Assembly: GCF_050948175.1 (NCBI RefSeq)
Contig: NW_027490121.1
Coordinates: forward strand, 1,178,001 to 1,242,000
Length of the DNA: 64,000 bases
Direction: 5' to 3'
Origin: Xylocopa sonorina
Taxonomy: Eukaryota > Arthropoda > Insecta > Hymenoptera > Apidae
Program-made: the position numbers and the translations under genes
The notes under the pieces: generated by a model
Database searches by the model: none
What the model was told of the DNA's origin: nothing
What the model saw: only the letters and a program-made list of their open reading frames with translations
In this document: in pieces, positions 53,101-64,000 of the stretch
Layout of the letters: the number at the start of each line of letters is the position of its first letter
How positions within the stretch are numbered: the first letter of the stretch is position 1

Positions 53101-53228
53101 ATTTCCTTGCAAGGAAGTGTCGCATTTACATTCATTTGAATTGTAGACGAGGAATAAATAACACTTCGCAAATCATATTATATCTTACCATGAAACATAG
53201 AAATGAGGTGCGATATCGCGTTTTATGA
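50179..53228 (+). repeat. Direct duplication at 1391-1913 bp spacing (8 and 11 monomers)
   Basis: The series at 50179-50800 recurs from 51570 (offset 1391, eight monomers minus one base). The CATTGAAATGAGATGCG and CGACAGGTAGAC series at 51110-51315 recurs at 53023-53228 (offset 1913, eleven monomers minus one base) and is also seen at 48500-48707. Several exchange events of different size have therefore been layered in this stretch. Confidence 0.7.
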
Positions 53229-53479
53229 AGCATTAGAACTCTATTGCTACGATACTTAGACATCTGCAGACGCTATTTCCTAGCAAGGAAGTGTCGCATT
53301 TACATTCATTTGAAGTGTAGACGAGGAATACGTAACACTTCGCAAATCACATTATATCTTACCATGAAACATAGAAATGAATTGCGATATCGCGTTTTAA
53401 AAAGCATTAGAACTCTATTGCTACGATACCTAGACATCTGCAGACGCTATTTCCTAGCAAGGATGTGTCGCATTTACAT

Positions 53480-54540
53480 TCATTTGAAGTGTAGACGAGG
53501 AATACATGACACTTCGCGAATCATATTATATCTTACCATGAAACATAGAAATGAGATGCGATATCGCGTTTTTAGAAGCATTAGAACTCTATTGCTACGA
53601 TACTTAAACATCTGCAAACCGTATTTCCTTGCAAGGAAGTGTCGCATTTACATTCATTTGAAGTGTAGACGAGGAATACATGACACTTCGCAAACCATAT
53701 TATATCTTACCATGAAACATAGAAATGAGATGCGATATCGCGTTTTAAGCAGCATTAGAAATCTATTGCTACGATACGTAGACATCTGCAAACGCTATTT
53801 CTTTGCAAGGAAGGGTCGCATTTACATACACTTGACGTGTAGACGAGGAATACATAAAACTTCGCAAATCATATTATATCTTACCATGAAAGATAGAAAT
53901 GAGATGCGATATCGCGTTTTAAGAAGCATTAGAACTCTATTGCTACGATACCTAGACATCTGCAGACGCTATTTCCTAGCAAGGAAGTGTCGCATTTACA
54001 TTCATTTGAAGTGTAGACGAGAAATACGTAACACTTCGCAAATCATATTATATCTTACCATGAAACATAGAAATGAGATGCGATATCGCGTTTTTAGAAG
54101 CATTAGAACTCTATTGCTACGATACTTAAACATCTGCAAACCGTATTTCCTTGCAAGGAAGTGTCGCATTTACATTCATTTGAAGTGTAGACGAGGAATA
54201 CATGACACTTCGCAAACCATATTATATCTTACCATGAAACATAGAAATGAGATGCGATATCGCGTTTTAAGCAGCATTAGAAATCTATTGCTACGATACG
54301 TAGACATCTGCAAACGCTATTTCTTTGCAAGGAAGGGTCGCATTTACATACACTTGACGTGTAGACGAGGAATACATAAAACTTCGCAAATCATATTATA
54401 TCTTACCATGAAAGATAGAAATGAGATGCGATATCGCGTTTTAAGAAGCATTAGAACTCTATTGCTACGATACCTAGACATCTGCAGACGCTATTTCCTA
54501 GCAAGGAAGTGTCGCATTTATATTCATTTGAAGTGTAGAC
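53480..54540 (+). repeat. Tandem 522-bp (three-monomer) unit, two copies
   Basis: GTTTTTAGAAGC lies at 53568 and 54090. The marks TACTTAAACATCTGCAAACC, TTAAGCAGCATTAG, GGAAGGGTCGC and the private CATGAAAGATAGAAATG (53886 and 54408) all recur at +522. The shared private mark GAAAGATAG shows that the two copies descend from one recent duplication. Confidence 0.85.
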
Positions 54541-57500
54541 GAGGAATACATGACACTTCGTAAATCATATTATATCTTACCATGAAACATAGAAATGAGA
54601 TGCGATATCGCGTTTTAAGAAGCATTAGAAATCTATTGCTACGATACTTAGACATCTGCAGACGCTATTTCCTAGCAAGGAAGTGTCGCATTTACATTCA
54701 TTTGAAGTGTAGACGAGGAATACGTAACACTTCGCAAATCACATTATATCTTACCGTGAAACATAGAAATGAGATGCGATATCGCATTTTAAGAAGCATT
54801 AGAACTCTATTGCTACGATACCTAGACATCTGCAGACGCTATTTCCTAGCAAGGAAGTGTCGCATTTACATTCATTTGAAGTGTAGACGAGGAATACATG
54901 ACACTTCGCAAATCATATTATATCTTACCATGAAACATAGAAATGAGATGCGATATCGCGTTTTAAGAAGTATTAGAACTCTATTGCTACGATACGTAGA
55001 CATCTGCAAACGCTATTTCCTTGCAAGGAAGTGTCGCATTTACATTCATTTGAAGTGTAGACGAGGAATACATAACACTTCGCAAATCACATTATATCTT
55101 ACCATGAAACATAGAAATGAGATGCGATGTCGCGTTTTAAGAATCATAAGAACTCTATTGCCACGATACGTAGACATCTGCAAACGCAATTTCCTTGCAA
55201 GGAAGTGTCGCATTTACATTCATTTGAAGTGCAGACGAGGAATACATAACTCTTCGCAAATCATATTATATCTTACCATGAACCATAGAAATGAGATGCG
55301 ATATCGCGTTTTAAGAATCATAAAAACTCTATTGCTACAATACGTAGACATCTGCAAACGCTATTTCCTAGTGAGGAAGTGTCTCATTCACATTCATTTG
55401 AAGTGTAGACGAGAAATACATAACACTTCGCAAATCATATTATATCTTACCATGAAACATAGAAATGAGATGCGATATCGCGTTTTAAGAAGCATCAGAA
55501 CTCTATTGCTACGAAACCTAGACATCTGCAGACGCTATTTCCTATCAAGGAAGTGTCGCATTTACATTCATTTGAAGTGTAGACTAGGAATACGTGACAC
55601 TTCGCAGATCATATTATATCTTACCATGAAACATAGAAATGAGATGCGATATCGCGTTTTAAGAAGCATTAGAAATCTATTGCTACGATACGTAGACATC
55701 TGCAAACGCTATTTCCTTGCAAGGAAGTGTCGCATTTACATTCATTTGAATCGTATACGAGGAATGCATAACACTTCCCAATGAATATTATATCTTATCA
55801 TGAAACATAGATATGAGATGCAATATCTCGCTTTAAGAAGCATTTGAACTCTATTGCTACGATACCTAGACATCTGCAGACGCTATTTCCTAGCAAGGAA
55901 GTGTCGCATTTACATTCATTTGAAGTGTAGACTAGGAATACGTGACACTTCGCAAATCATATTATATCTTACCATGAAACATAGAAATGAGATGCGATAT
56001 CGCGTTTTAAGAAGCATTAGAACTCTATTGCTACGATACGTAGACATCTGCAAACGCTATTTCCTTGCAAGGTAGTGTCGCATTTACATTCATTTGAAGT
56101 GTAGACGAGAAATACGTAACACTTCGCAAATCATATTATATCTTACCATGAAACATAGAAATGAGATGCGATATCGCATTTTAAGAAGCATTAGAACTCT
56201 ATTGCTACTATACCTAGACATCTGCAGACGCTATTTCCTAGCAAGGAAGTGTCGCATTTACATTCATTTGAAGTGTAGACGAGGAATACATGACACTTCG
56301 CAAATCATATTATATCTTACCATGAAACATAGAAATGAGATGCGATATCGCGTTTTAAGAAGCATTAGAACTCTATTGCTACGATACGTAGACATCTGCA
56401 AACGCTATTTCCTTGCAAGGTAGTGTCGCATTTACATTCATTTGAAGTGTAGACGAGAAATACGTAACACTTCGCAAATCATATTATATCTTACCATGAA
56501 ACATAGAAATGAGATGCGATATCGCGTTTTAAGAAGCATCAGAACTCTATTGCTACGATACCTAGACATCTGCAGACGCTATTTCCTATCAAGGAAGTGT
56601 CGCATTTACATTCATTTGAAGTGTAGACTAGGAATACGTGACACTTCGCAAATCATATTATATCTTACCATGAAACATAGAAATGAGATGCGATATCGCG
56701 TTTTAAGAAGCATTAGAAATCTATTGCTACGATACGTAGACATCTGCAAACGCTATTTCTTTGCAAGGAAGGGTCGCATTTACATACACTTGACGTGTAG
56801 ACGAGGAATACATAACACTTCGCAGATCATATTATATCTTACCATGAAACATAGAAATGAGATGCGATATCGCGTTTTAAGAAGCATTAGAAACCTATTG
56901 CTACGATACGTAGACATCTGCAAACGCTATTTCCTTGCAAGGAAGTATCGCATTTACATTCATTTGAAGTGTAGACGAGAAATACATAACACTTCGCAAA
57001 TCATTTTATATCTTACCATGAAACATAGAAATGAGATGCGATATCGCGTTTTAAGAAGCATTCGAACTCTATCGCTACGATACTTAGACATCGGCAGACG
57101 CTATTTCCTAGCAAGGAAGTGTCGCATTTACATTCATTTGAAGTGTAGACGAGGAATACATGACACTTCGCAAATCATATTATATCTTACCATGAAACAT
57201 AGAAATGTGATGCGATATCGCGTTTTAAGAAGCATTAGAAACCTATTGCTACGATACGTAGACATCTGCAAACGCTATTTCCTTGCAAGGAAGTGTCGCA
57301 TTTACATTCATTTGAATCGTATACGAGGAATGCATAACACTTCCCAATGAATATTATATCTTATCATGAAACATAGATATGAGATGCAATATCTCGCTTT
57401 AAGAAGCATTTGAACTCTATTGCTACGATACCTAGTCATCTGCAGACGCTATTTCCTAGCAAGGAAGTGTCGCATTTACATTCATTTGAAGTGTAGACTA

Positions 57501-58189
57501 GGAATACGTGACACTTCGCAAATCATATTATATCTTACCATGAAACATAGAAATGAGATGCGATATCGCGTTTTAAGAAGCATCAGAACTCTATTGCTAC
57601 GATACCTAGACATCTGCAGACGCTATTTCCTATCAAGGAAGTGTCGCATTTACATTCATTTGAAGTGTAGACGAGGAATACATGACACTTCGCAAATCAT
57701 ATTATATCTTACCATGAAACATAGAAATGAGATGCGGTATCGCGTTTTAAGAAGCATTAGAACTCTATTGCTACGATACTTAGACATCTGCAGACGCTAT
57801 TTCCTAGCAAGGAAGTGTCGCATTTACATTCATTTGAAGTGTAGACGAGGAATACATGACACTTCGCAAATCATATTATATCTTACCATGAAACATAGAA
57901 ATGTGATGCGATATCGCGTTTTAAGAAGCATTAGAAACCTATTGCTACGATACGTAGACATCTGCAAACGCTATTTCCTTGCAAGGAAGTATCGCATTTA
58001 CATTCATTTGAAGTGTAGACGAGAAATACATAACACTTCGCAAATCACATTATATCTTACCATGAAACATAGAAATGAGATGCGATATCGCATTTTAAGA
58101 AGCATTAGAACTCTATTGCTACGATACCTAGACATCTGCAGACGCTATTTCCTAGCAAGGAAGTGTCGCATTTACATTCATTTGAAGTG

Positions 58190-61100
58190 TAGACGAGGAA
58201 TACATGACACTTCGCAAATCATATTATATCTTACCATGAAGCATAGAAATGAGATGCGATATGGCGTTTTAAGAAGCATTAGAACTCTATTGCTACGATA
58301 CGTAGACATCTGCAAACGCTATTTCCTTGCAAGGTAGTGTCGCATTTACATTCATTTGAAGTGTAGACGAGAAATACGTAACACTTCGCAAATCATATTA
58401 TATCTTACCATGAAACATAGAAATGAGATGCGATATGGCATTTTAAGAAGCATTAGAACTCTATTGCTACTATACCTAGACATCTGCAGACGCTATTTCC
58501 TAGCAAGGAAGTGTCGCATTTACATTCATTTGAAGTGTAGACGAGGAATACATGACACTTCGCAAATCATATTATATCTTACCATGAAACATAGAAATGA
58601 GATGCGATATCGCGTTTTAAGAAGCATTAGAACTCTATTGCTACGATACGTAGACATCTGCAAACGCTATTTGCTTGCAAGGTAGTGTCGCATTTACATT
58701 CATTTGAAGTGTAGACGAGAAATACGTAACACTTCGCAAACCATATTATATCTTACCATGAAACATAGAAATGAGATGCGATATCGCGTTTTTAGAAGCA
58801 TTAGAACTCTATTGCTACGATACTTAAACATCTGCAAACCGTATTTCCTTGCAAGGAAGTGTCGCATTTACATTCATTTGAAGTGTAGACGAGGAATACA
58901 TGACACTTCGCAAACCATATTATATCTTACCATGAAACATAGAAATGAGATGCGATATCGCGTTTTAAGCAGCATTAGAAATCTATTGCTGCGATACGTA
59001 GACATCTGCAAACGCTATTTCTTTGCAAGGAAGTGTCGCATTTACATTCATTTGAAGTGTAGACGAGGAATACGTAACACTTCGCAAATCACATTATATC
59101 TTACCATGAAACATAGAAATGAGATGCGATATCGCATTTTAAGAAGCATTAGAACTCTATTGCTACGATACCTAGACATCTGCAGACGCTATTTCCTAGC
59201 AAGGAAGTGTCGCATTTACATTCATTTGAAGTGTAGACGAGGAATACATGACACTTCGCAAATCATATTATATCTTACCATGAAACATAGAAATGAGATG
59301 CGATATCGCGTTTTAAGAAGTATTAGAACTCTATTGCTACGATACGTAGACATCTGCAAACGCTATTTCCTTGCAAGGAAGTGTCGCATTTACATTCATT
59401 TGAAGTGTAGACGAGGAATACATAACACTTCGCAAATCACATTATATCTTACCATGAAACATAGAAATGAGATGCGATGTCGCGTTTTAAGAATCATAAG
59501 AACTCTATTGCCACGATACGTAGACATCTGCAAACGCAATTTCCTTGCAAGGAAGTGTCGCATTTACATTCATTTGAAGTGCAGACGAGGAATACATAAC
59601 TCTTCGCAAATCATATTATATCTTACCATGAACCATAGAAATGAGATGCGATATCGCGTTTTAAGAATCATAAAAACTCTATTGCTACAATACGTAGACA
59701 TCTGCAAACGCTATTTCCTAGTGAGGAAGTGTCTCATTCACATTCATTTGAAGTGTAGACGAGAAATACATAACACTTCGCAAATCATATTATATCTTAC
59801 CATGAAACATAGAAATGAGACACGATATCACGTTTTAAGAAGCATCAGAACTCTATTGCTACGATACCTAGACATCTGCAGACGCTATTTCCTATCAAGG
59901 AAGTGTCGCATTTACATTCATTTGAAGTGTAGACTAGGAATACGTGACACTTCGCAAATCATATTATATCTTACCATGAAACATAGAAATGAGATGCGAT
60001 ATCGCGTTTTAAGAAGCATTAGAAATCTATTGCTACGATACGTAGACATCTGCAAACGCTATTTCTTTGCAAGGAAGGGTCGCATTTACATACACTTGTC
60101 GTGTAGACGAGGAATACATAACACTTCGCAGATCATATTATATCTTACCATGAAACATAGAAATGAGATGCGATATCGCGTTTTAAGAAGCATTAGAAAC
60201 CTATTGCTACGATACGTAGACATCTGCAAACGCTATTTCCTTGCAAGGAAGTGTCGCATTTACATTCATTTGAATCGTATACGAGGAATGCATAACACTT
60301 CCCAATGAATATTATATCTTATCATGAAACATAGATATGAGATGCAATATCTCGCTTTAAGAAGCATTTGAACTCTATTGCTACGATACCTAGACATCTG
60401 CAGACGCTATTTCCTAGCAAGGAAGTGTCGCATTTACATTCATTTGAAGTGTAGACGAGGAATACATGACACTTCGCAAATCATATTATATCTTACCATG
60501 AAACATAGAAATGTGATGCGATATCGCGTTTTAAGAAGCATTAGAAACCTATTGCTACGATACGTAGACATCTGCAAACGCTATTTCCTTGCAAGGAAGT
60601 GTCGCATTTACATTCATTTGAATCGTATACGAGGAATGCATAACACTTCCCAATGAATATTATATCTTATCATGAAACATAGATATGAGATGCAATATCT
60701 CGCTTTAAGAAGCATTTGAACTCTATTGCTACGATACCTAGACATCTGCAGACGCTATTTCCTAGCAAGGAAGTGTCGCATTTACATTCATTTGAAGTGT
60801 AGACTAGGAATACGTGACACTTCGCAAATCATATTATATCTTACCATGAAACATAGAAATGAGATGCGATATCGCGTTTTAAGAAGCATTAGAAATCTAT
60901 TGCTACGATACTTAGACATCTGCAGACGCTATTTCCTAGCAAGGAAGTGTCGCATTTACATTCATTTGAAGTATAGACGAGGAATACATGACACTTCGCA
61001 AATCATATTATATCTTACCATGAAGCATAGAAATGAGATGCGATATCGCGTTTTAAGAAGCATTAGAACTCTATTGCTACGATACGTAGACATCTGCAAA

Positions 61101-63219
61101 CGCTATTTCCTTGCAAGGTAGTGTCGCATTTACATTCATTTGAAGTGTAGACGAGAAATACGTAACACTTCGCAAATCATATTATATCTTACCATGAAAC
61201 ATAGAAATGAGATGCGATATCGCATTTTAAGAAGCATTAGAACTCTATTGCTACTATACCTAGACATCTGCAGACGCTATTTCCTAGCAAGGAAGTGTCG
61301 CATTTACATTCATTTGAAGTGTAGACGAGGAATACATGACACTTCGCAAATCATATTATATCTTACCATGAAACATAGAAATGAGATGCGATATCGCGTT
61401 TTAAGAAGCATTAGAACTCTATTGCTACGATACGTAGACATCTGCAAACGCTATTTGCTTGCAAGGTAGTGTCGCATTTACATTCATTTGAAGTGTAGAC
61501 GAGAAATACGTAACACTTCGCAAACCATATTATATCTTACCATGAAACATAGAAATGAGATGCGATATCGCGTTTTTAGAAGCATTAGAACTCTATTGCT
61601 ACGATACTTAAACATCTGCAAACCGTATTTCCTTGCAAGGAAGTGTCGCATTTACATTCATTTGAAGTGTAGACGAGGAATACATGACACTTCGCAAACC
61701 ATATTATATCTTACCATGAAACATAGAAATGAGATGCGATATCGCGTTTTAAGCAGCATTAGAAATCTATTGCTGCGATACGTAGACATCTGCAAACGCT
61801 ATTTCTTTGCAAGGAAGTGTCGCATTTACATTCATTTGAAGTGTAGACGAGGAATACGTAACACTTCGCAAATCACATTATATCTTACCATGAAACATAG
61901 AAATGAGATGCGATATCGCATTTTAAGAAGCATTAGAACTCTATTGCTACGATACCTAGACATCTGCAGACGCTATTTCCTAGCAAGGAAGTATCGCATT
62001 TACATTCATTTGAAGTGTAGACGAGGAATACATGACACTTCGCAAATCATATTATATCTTACCATGAAACATAGAAATGAGATGCGATATCGCGTTTTAA
62101 GAAGTATTAGAACTCTATTGCTACGATACGTAGACATCTGCAAACGCTATTTCCTTGCAAGGAAGTGTCGCATTTACATTCATTTGAAGTGTAGACGAGG
62201 AATACATAACACTTCGCAAATCACATTATATCTTACCATGAAACATAGAAATGAGATGCGATGTCGCGTTTTAAGAATCATAAGAACTCTATTGCCACGA
62301 TACGTAGACATCTGCAAACGCAATTTCCTTGCAAGGAAGTGTCGCATTTACATTCATTTGAAGTGCAGACGAGGAATACATAACTCTTCGCAAATCATAT
62401 TATATCTTACCATGAACCATAGAAATGAGATGCGATATCGCGTTTTAAGAATCATAAAAACTCTATTGCTACAATACGTAGACATCTGCAAACGCTATTT
62501 CCTAGTGAGGAAGTGTCTCATTCACATTCATTTGAAGTGTAGACGAGAAATACATAACACTTCGCAAATCATATTATATCTTACCATGAAACATAGAAAT
62601 GAGACACGATATCACGTTTTAAGAAGCATCAGAACTCTATTGCTACGATACCTAGACATCTGCAGACGCTATTTCCTATCAAGGAAGTGTCGCATTTACA
62701 TTCATTTGAAGTGTAGACTAGGAATACGTGACACTTCGCAAATCATATTATATCTTACCATGAAACATAGAAATGAGATGCGATATCGCGTTTTAAGAAG
62801 CATTAGAAATCTATTGCTACGATACGTAGACATCTGCAAACGCTATTTCTTTGCAAGGAAGGGTCGCATTTACATACACTTGTCGTGTAGACGAGGAATA
62901 CATAACACTTCGCAGATCATATTATATCTTACCATGAAACATAGAAATGAGATGCGATATCGCGTTTTAAGAAGCATTAGAAACCTATTGCTACGATACG
63001 TAGACATCTGCAAACGCTATTTCCTTGCAAGGAAGTGTCGCATTTACATTCATTTGAATCGTATACGAGGAATGCATAACACTTCCCAATGAATATTATA
63101 TCTTATCATGAAACATAGATATGAGATGCAATATCTCGCTTTAAGAAGCATTTGAACTCTATTGCTACGATACCTAGACATCTGCAGACGCTATTTCCTA
63201 GCAAGGAAGTGTCGCATTT
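58190..63219 (+). repeat. Sixteen-monomer (2784-bp spacing) near-identical duplication
   Basis: 58190-60435 matches 60974-63219. By eye I find only about three substitutions: ATATGGCG against ATATCGCG near 58263, ATATGGCAT against ATATCGCAT near 58437, and AAGTGTCGC against AAGTATCGC near 59210/61993. The 534-codon frames at 58704 and 61488 differ at one residue (Cys/Tyr). This is the youngest large exchange in the window, or possibly an assembly duplication. Confidence 0.85.
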
Positions 63220-63299
63220 ACATTCATTTGAAGTGTAGACTAGGAATACGTGACACTTCGCAAATCATATTATATCTTACCATGAAACATAGAAATGAG

Positions 63300-64000
63300 A
63301 TGCGATATCGCGTTTTAAGAAGCATTAGAAATCTATTGCTACGATACTTAGACATCTGCAGACGCTATTTCCTAGCAAGGAAGTGTCGCATTTACATTCA
63401 TTTGAAGTGTAGACGAGGAATACATGACACTTCGCAAATCATATTATATCTTACCATGAAACATAGAAATGTGATGCGATATCGCGTTTTAAGAAGCATT
63501 AGAAACCTATTGCTACGATACGTAGACATCTGCAAACGCTATTTCCTTGCAAGGAAGTATCGCATTTACATTCATTTGAAGTGTAGACGAGAAATACATA
63601 ACACTTCGCAAATCATATTATATCTTACCATGAAACAAAGAAATGAGATGCGATATCGCGTTTTAAGAAGCATTAGAACTCTATCGCTACGATACTTAGA
63701 CATCTGCAGACGCTATTTCCTAGCAAGGAAGTGTCGCATTTACATTCATTTGAAGTGTAGACGAGGAATACATGACACTTCGCAAATCATATTATATCTT
63801 ACCATGAAACATAGAAATGTGATGCGATATCGCGTTTTAAGAAGCATTAGAAACCTATTGCTACGATACGTAGACATTTGCAAACGCTATTTCCTTGCAA
63901 GGAAGTATCGCATTTACATTCATTTGAAGTGTAGACGAGAAATACATAACACTTCGCAAATCATATTATATCCTACCATGAAACATAGAAATGAGATGCG
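63300..64000 (+). repeat. Tandem 348-bp dimer at the window end
   Basis: A type A monomer ending in AAATGTGATGCG and a type B monomer with AAGTATCGC and CGAGAAATACATAAC alternate with a 348-bp period (ATGTGATGCG at about 63470 and 63818). The second copy has few changes (GAAACAAAG, CATTTGCAAACG). The dimer continues to the window edge. Confidence 0.75.

Larger units (their letters stand above)
18906..64000 (+). repeat. Main 174-bp satellite array, block 3 (S2 subfamily, + orientation)
   Basis: About 259 tandem monomers continuing past the window end. Consensus landmarks in order: GCTACGATACCTAGACATCT, GCAGACGCTATTTCCTAGCA, AGGAAGTGTCGCATTTACAT, TCATTTGAAGTGTAGACGAG, GAATACATGACACTTCGCAA, ATCATATTATATCTTACCAT, GAAACATAGAAATGAGATGC, GATATCGCGTTTTAAGAAGC, ATTAGAACTCTATT. 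Two linked monomer types alternate: type A with CTAGACATCTGCAGACGC and CCTAGCAAGG, and type B with GTAGACATCTGCAAACGC and CCTTGCAAGG. Type B dominates 18.9-22 kb. Because 174 is 3 x 58, one frame stays open over many monomers (up to 534 codons at 58704-60308 and 61488-63092). The encoded 58-residue repeat is basic, has no domain or start context, and is broken by in-frame TAG, TGA or one-base indels at many monomers, so I do not call genes. Confidence 0.97.

Noticed and set aside
19504..63092. Dozens of long plus-strand open frames of up to 534 codons as a gene family
   Set aside because: They are the same 58-codon satellite monomer read in one frame. They begin and end wherever a variant monomer has a stop or indel, they have no upstream signals or introns, and adjacent frames overlap only as repeat phases.
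18906..64000. CRISPR-like array because of regular repeat spacing
   Set aside because: The repeats are directly adjacent 174-bp monomers. There are no short identical repeats separated by unique spacers, and no cas genes.
18906..64000. CENP-B box (TTCG, four bases, A, two bases, CGGG)
   Set aside because: The only TTCG contexts in the monomer, such as CACTTCGCAAATCATATT, lack the following A and CGGG at the required spacing on either strand.
1..64000. Telomeric repeats (TTAGG or TTAGGG arrays)
   Set aside because: Only isolated single occurrences are seen; there is no tandem run anywhere in the window.

Overview
This is eukaryotic, almost gene-free satellite heterochromatin. About 59 of the 64 kb is one tandem satellite with a 174-bp monomer. 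It lies in three blocks of alternating orientation, separated by two non-satellite islands. A 174-bp period, multi-monomer higher-order duplications, a graded decay at an array edge and an LTR-retrotransposon remnant point to a pericentromeric, centromeric or subtelomeric array. The AT-rich base composition and the style of the LTR make an insect most likely; I cannot name the species, and nothing looks bacterial or phage.

Layout: 1-2857, satellite on + (about 16 monomers, older and diverged). 2858-4446, island A, unrecognised unique DNA with an AT-rich part, a GC-rich part and a short minisatellite. 4447-15097, satellite on - (about 61 monomers, diverged). 15098-18344, island B, with a degraded minus-strand LTR element (a 423-bp LTR at its right edge and about 25 bp of a second LTR at its left edge), AT-rich filler, and small 56-58 bp repeats that look like eroded satellite. 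18345-18905, about three degenerate edge monomers on +. 18906-64000, main array on + (about 259 monomers), highly homogeneous and built from nested duplications of 2, 3, 8, 11, 14, 15, 16 and 22 monomers.

Two satellite subfamilies are visible. S1 carries GAAGTGAATACGAGGTATAC and CAATGAATATT. S2 carries GAAGTGTAGACGAGGAATAC and CAAATCATATT. S1 dominates the first block and most of the second. S2 makes up nearly all of the main array and also appears in the last 1.7 kb of the second block. Chimeric S1/S2 monomers recur inside the main array.

The many long open frames in the main array (up to 534 codons) are a consequence of 174 being 58 x 3 with no stop in one frame of S2. They are basic 58-residue repeats with no gene architecture and I do not call them genes. 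No convincing host gene, tRNA, rRNA or CRISPR array was found. Several clusters of one-base homopolymer indels in otherwise near-identical copies look like assembly or sequencing errors.
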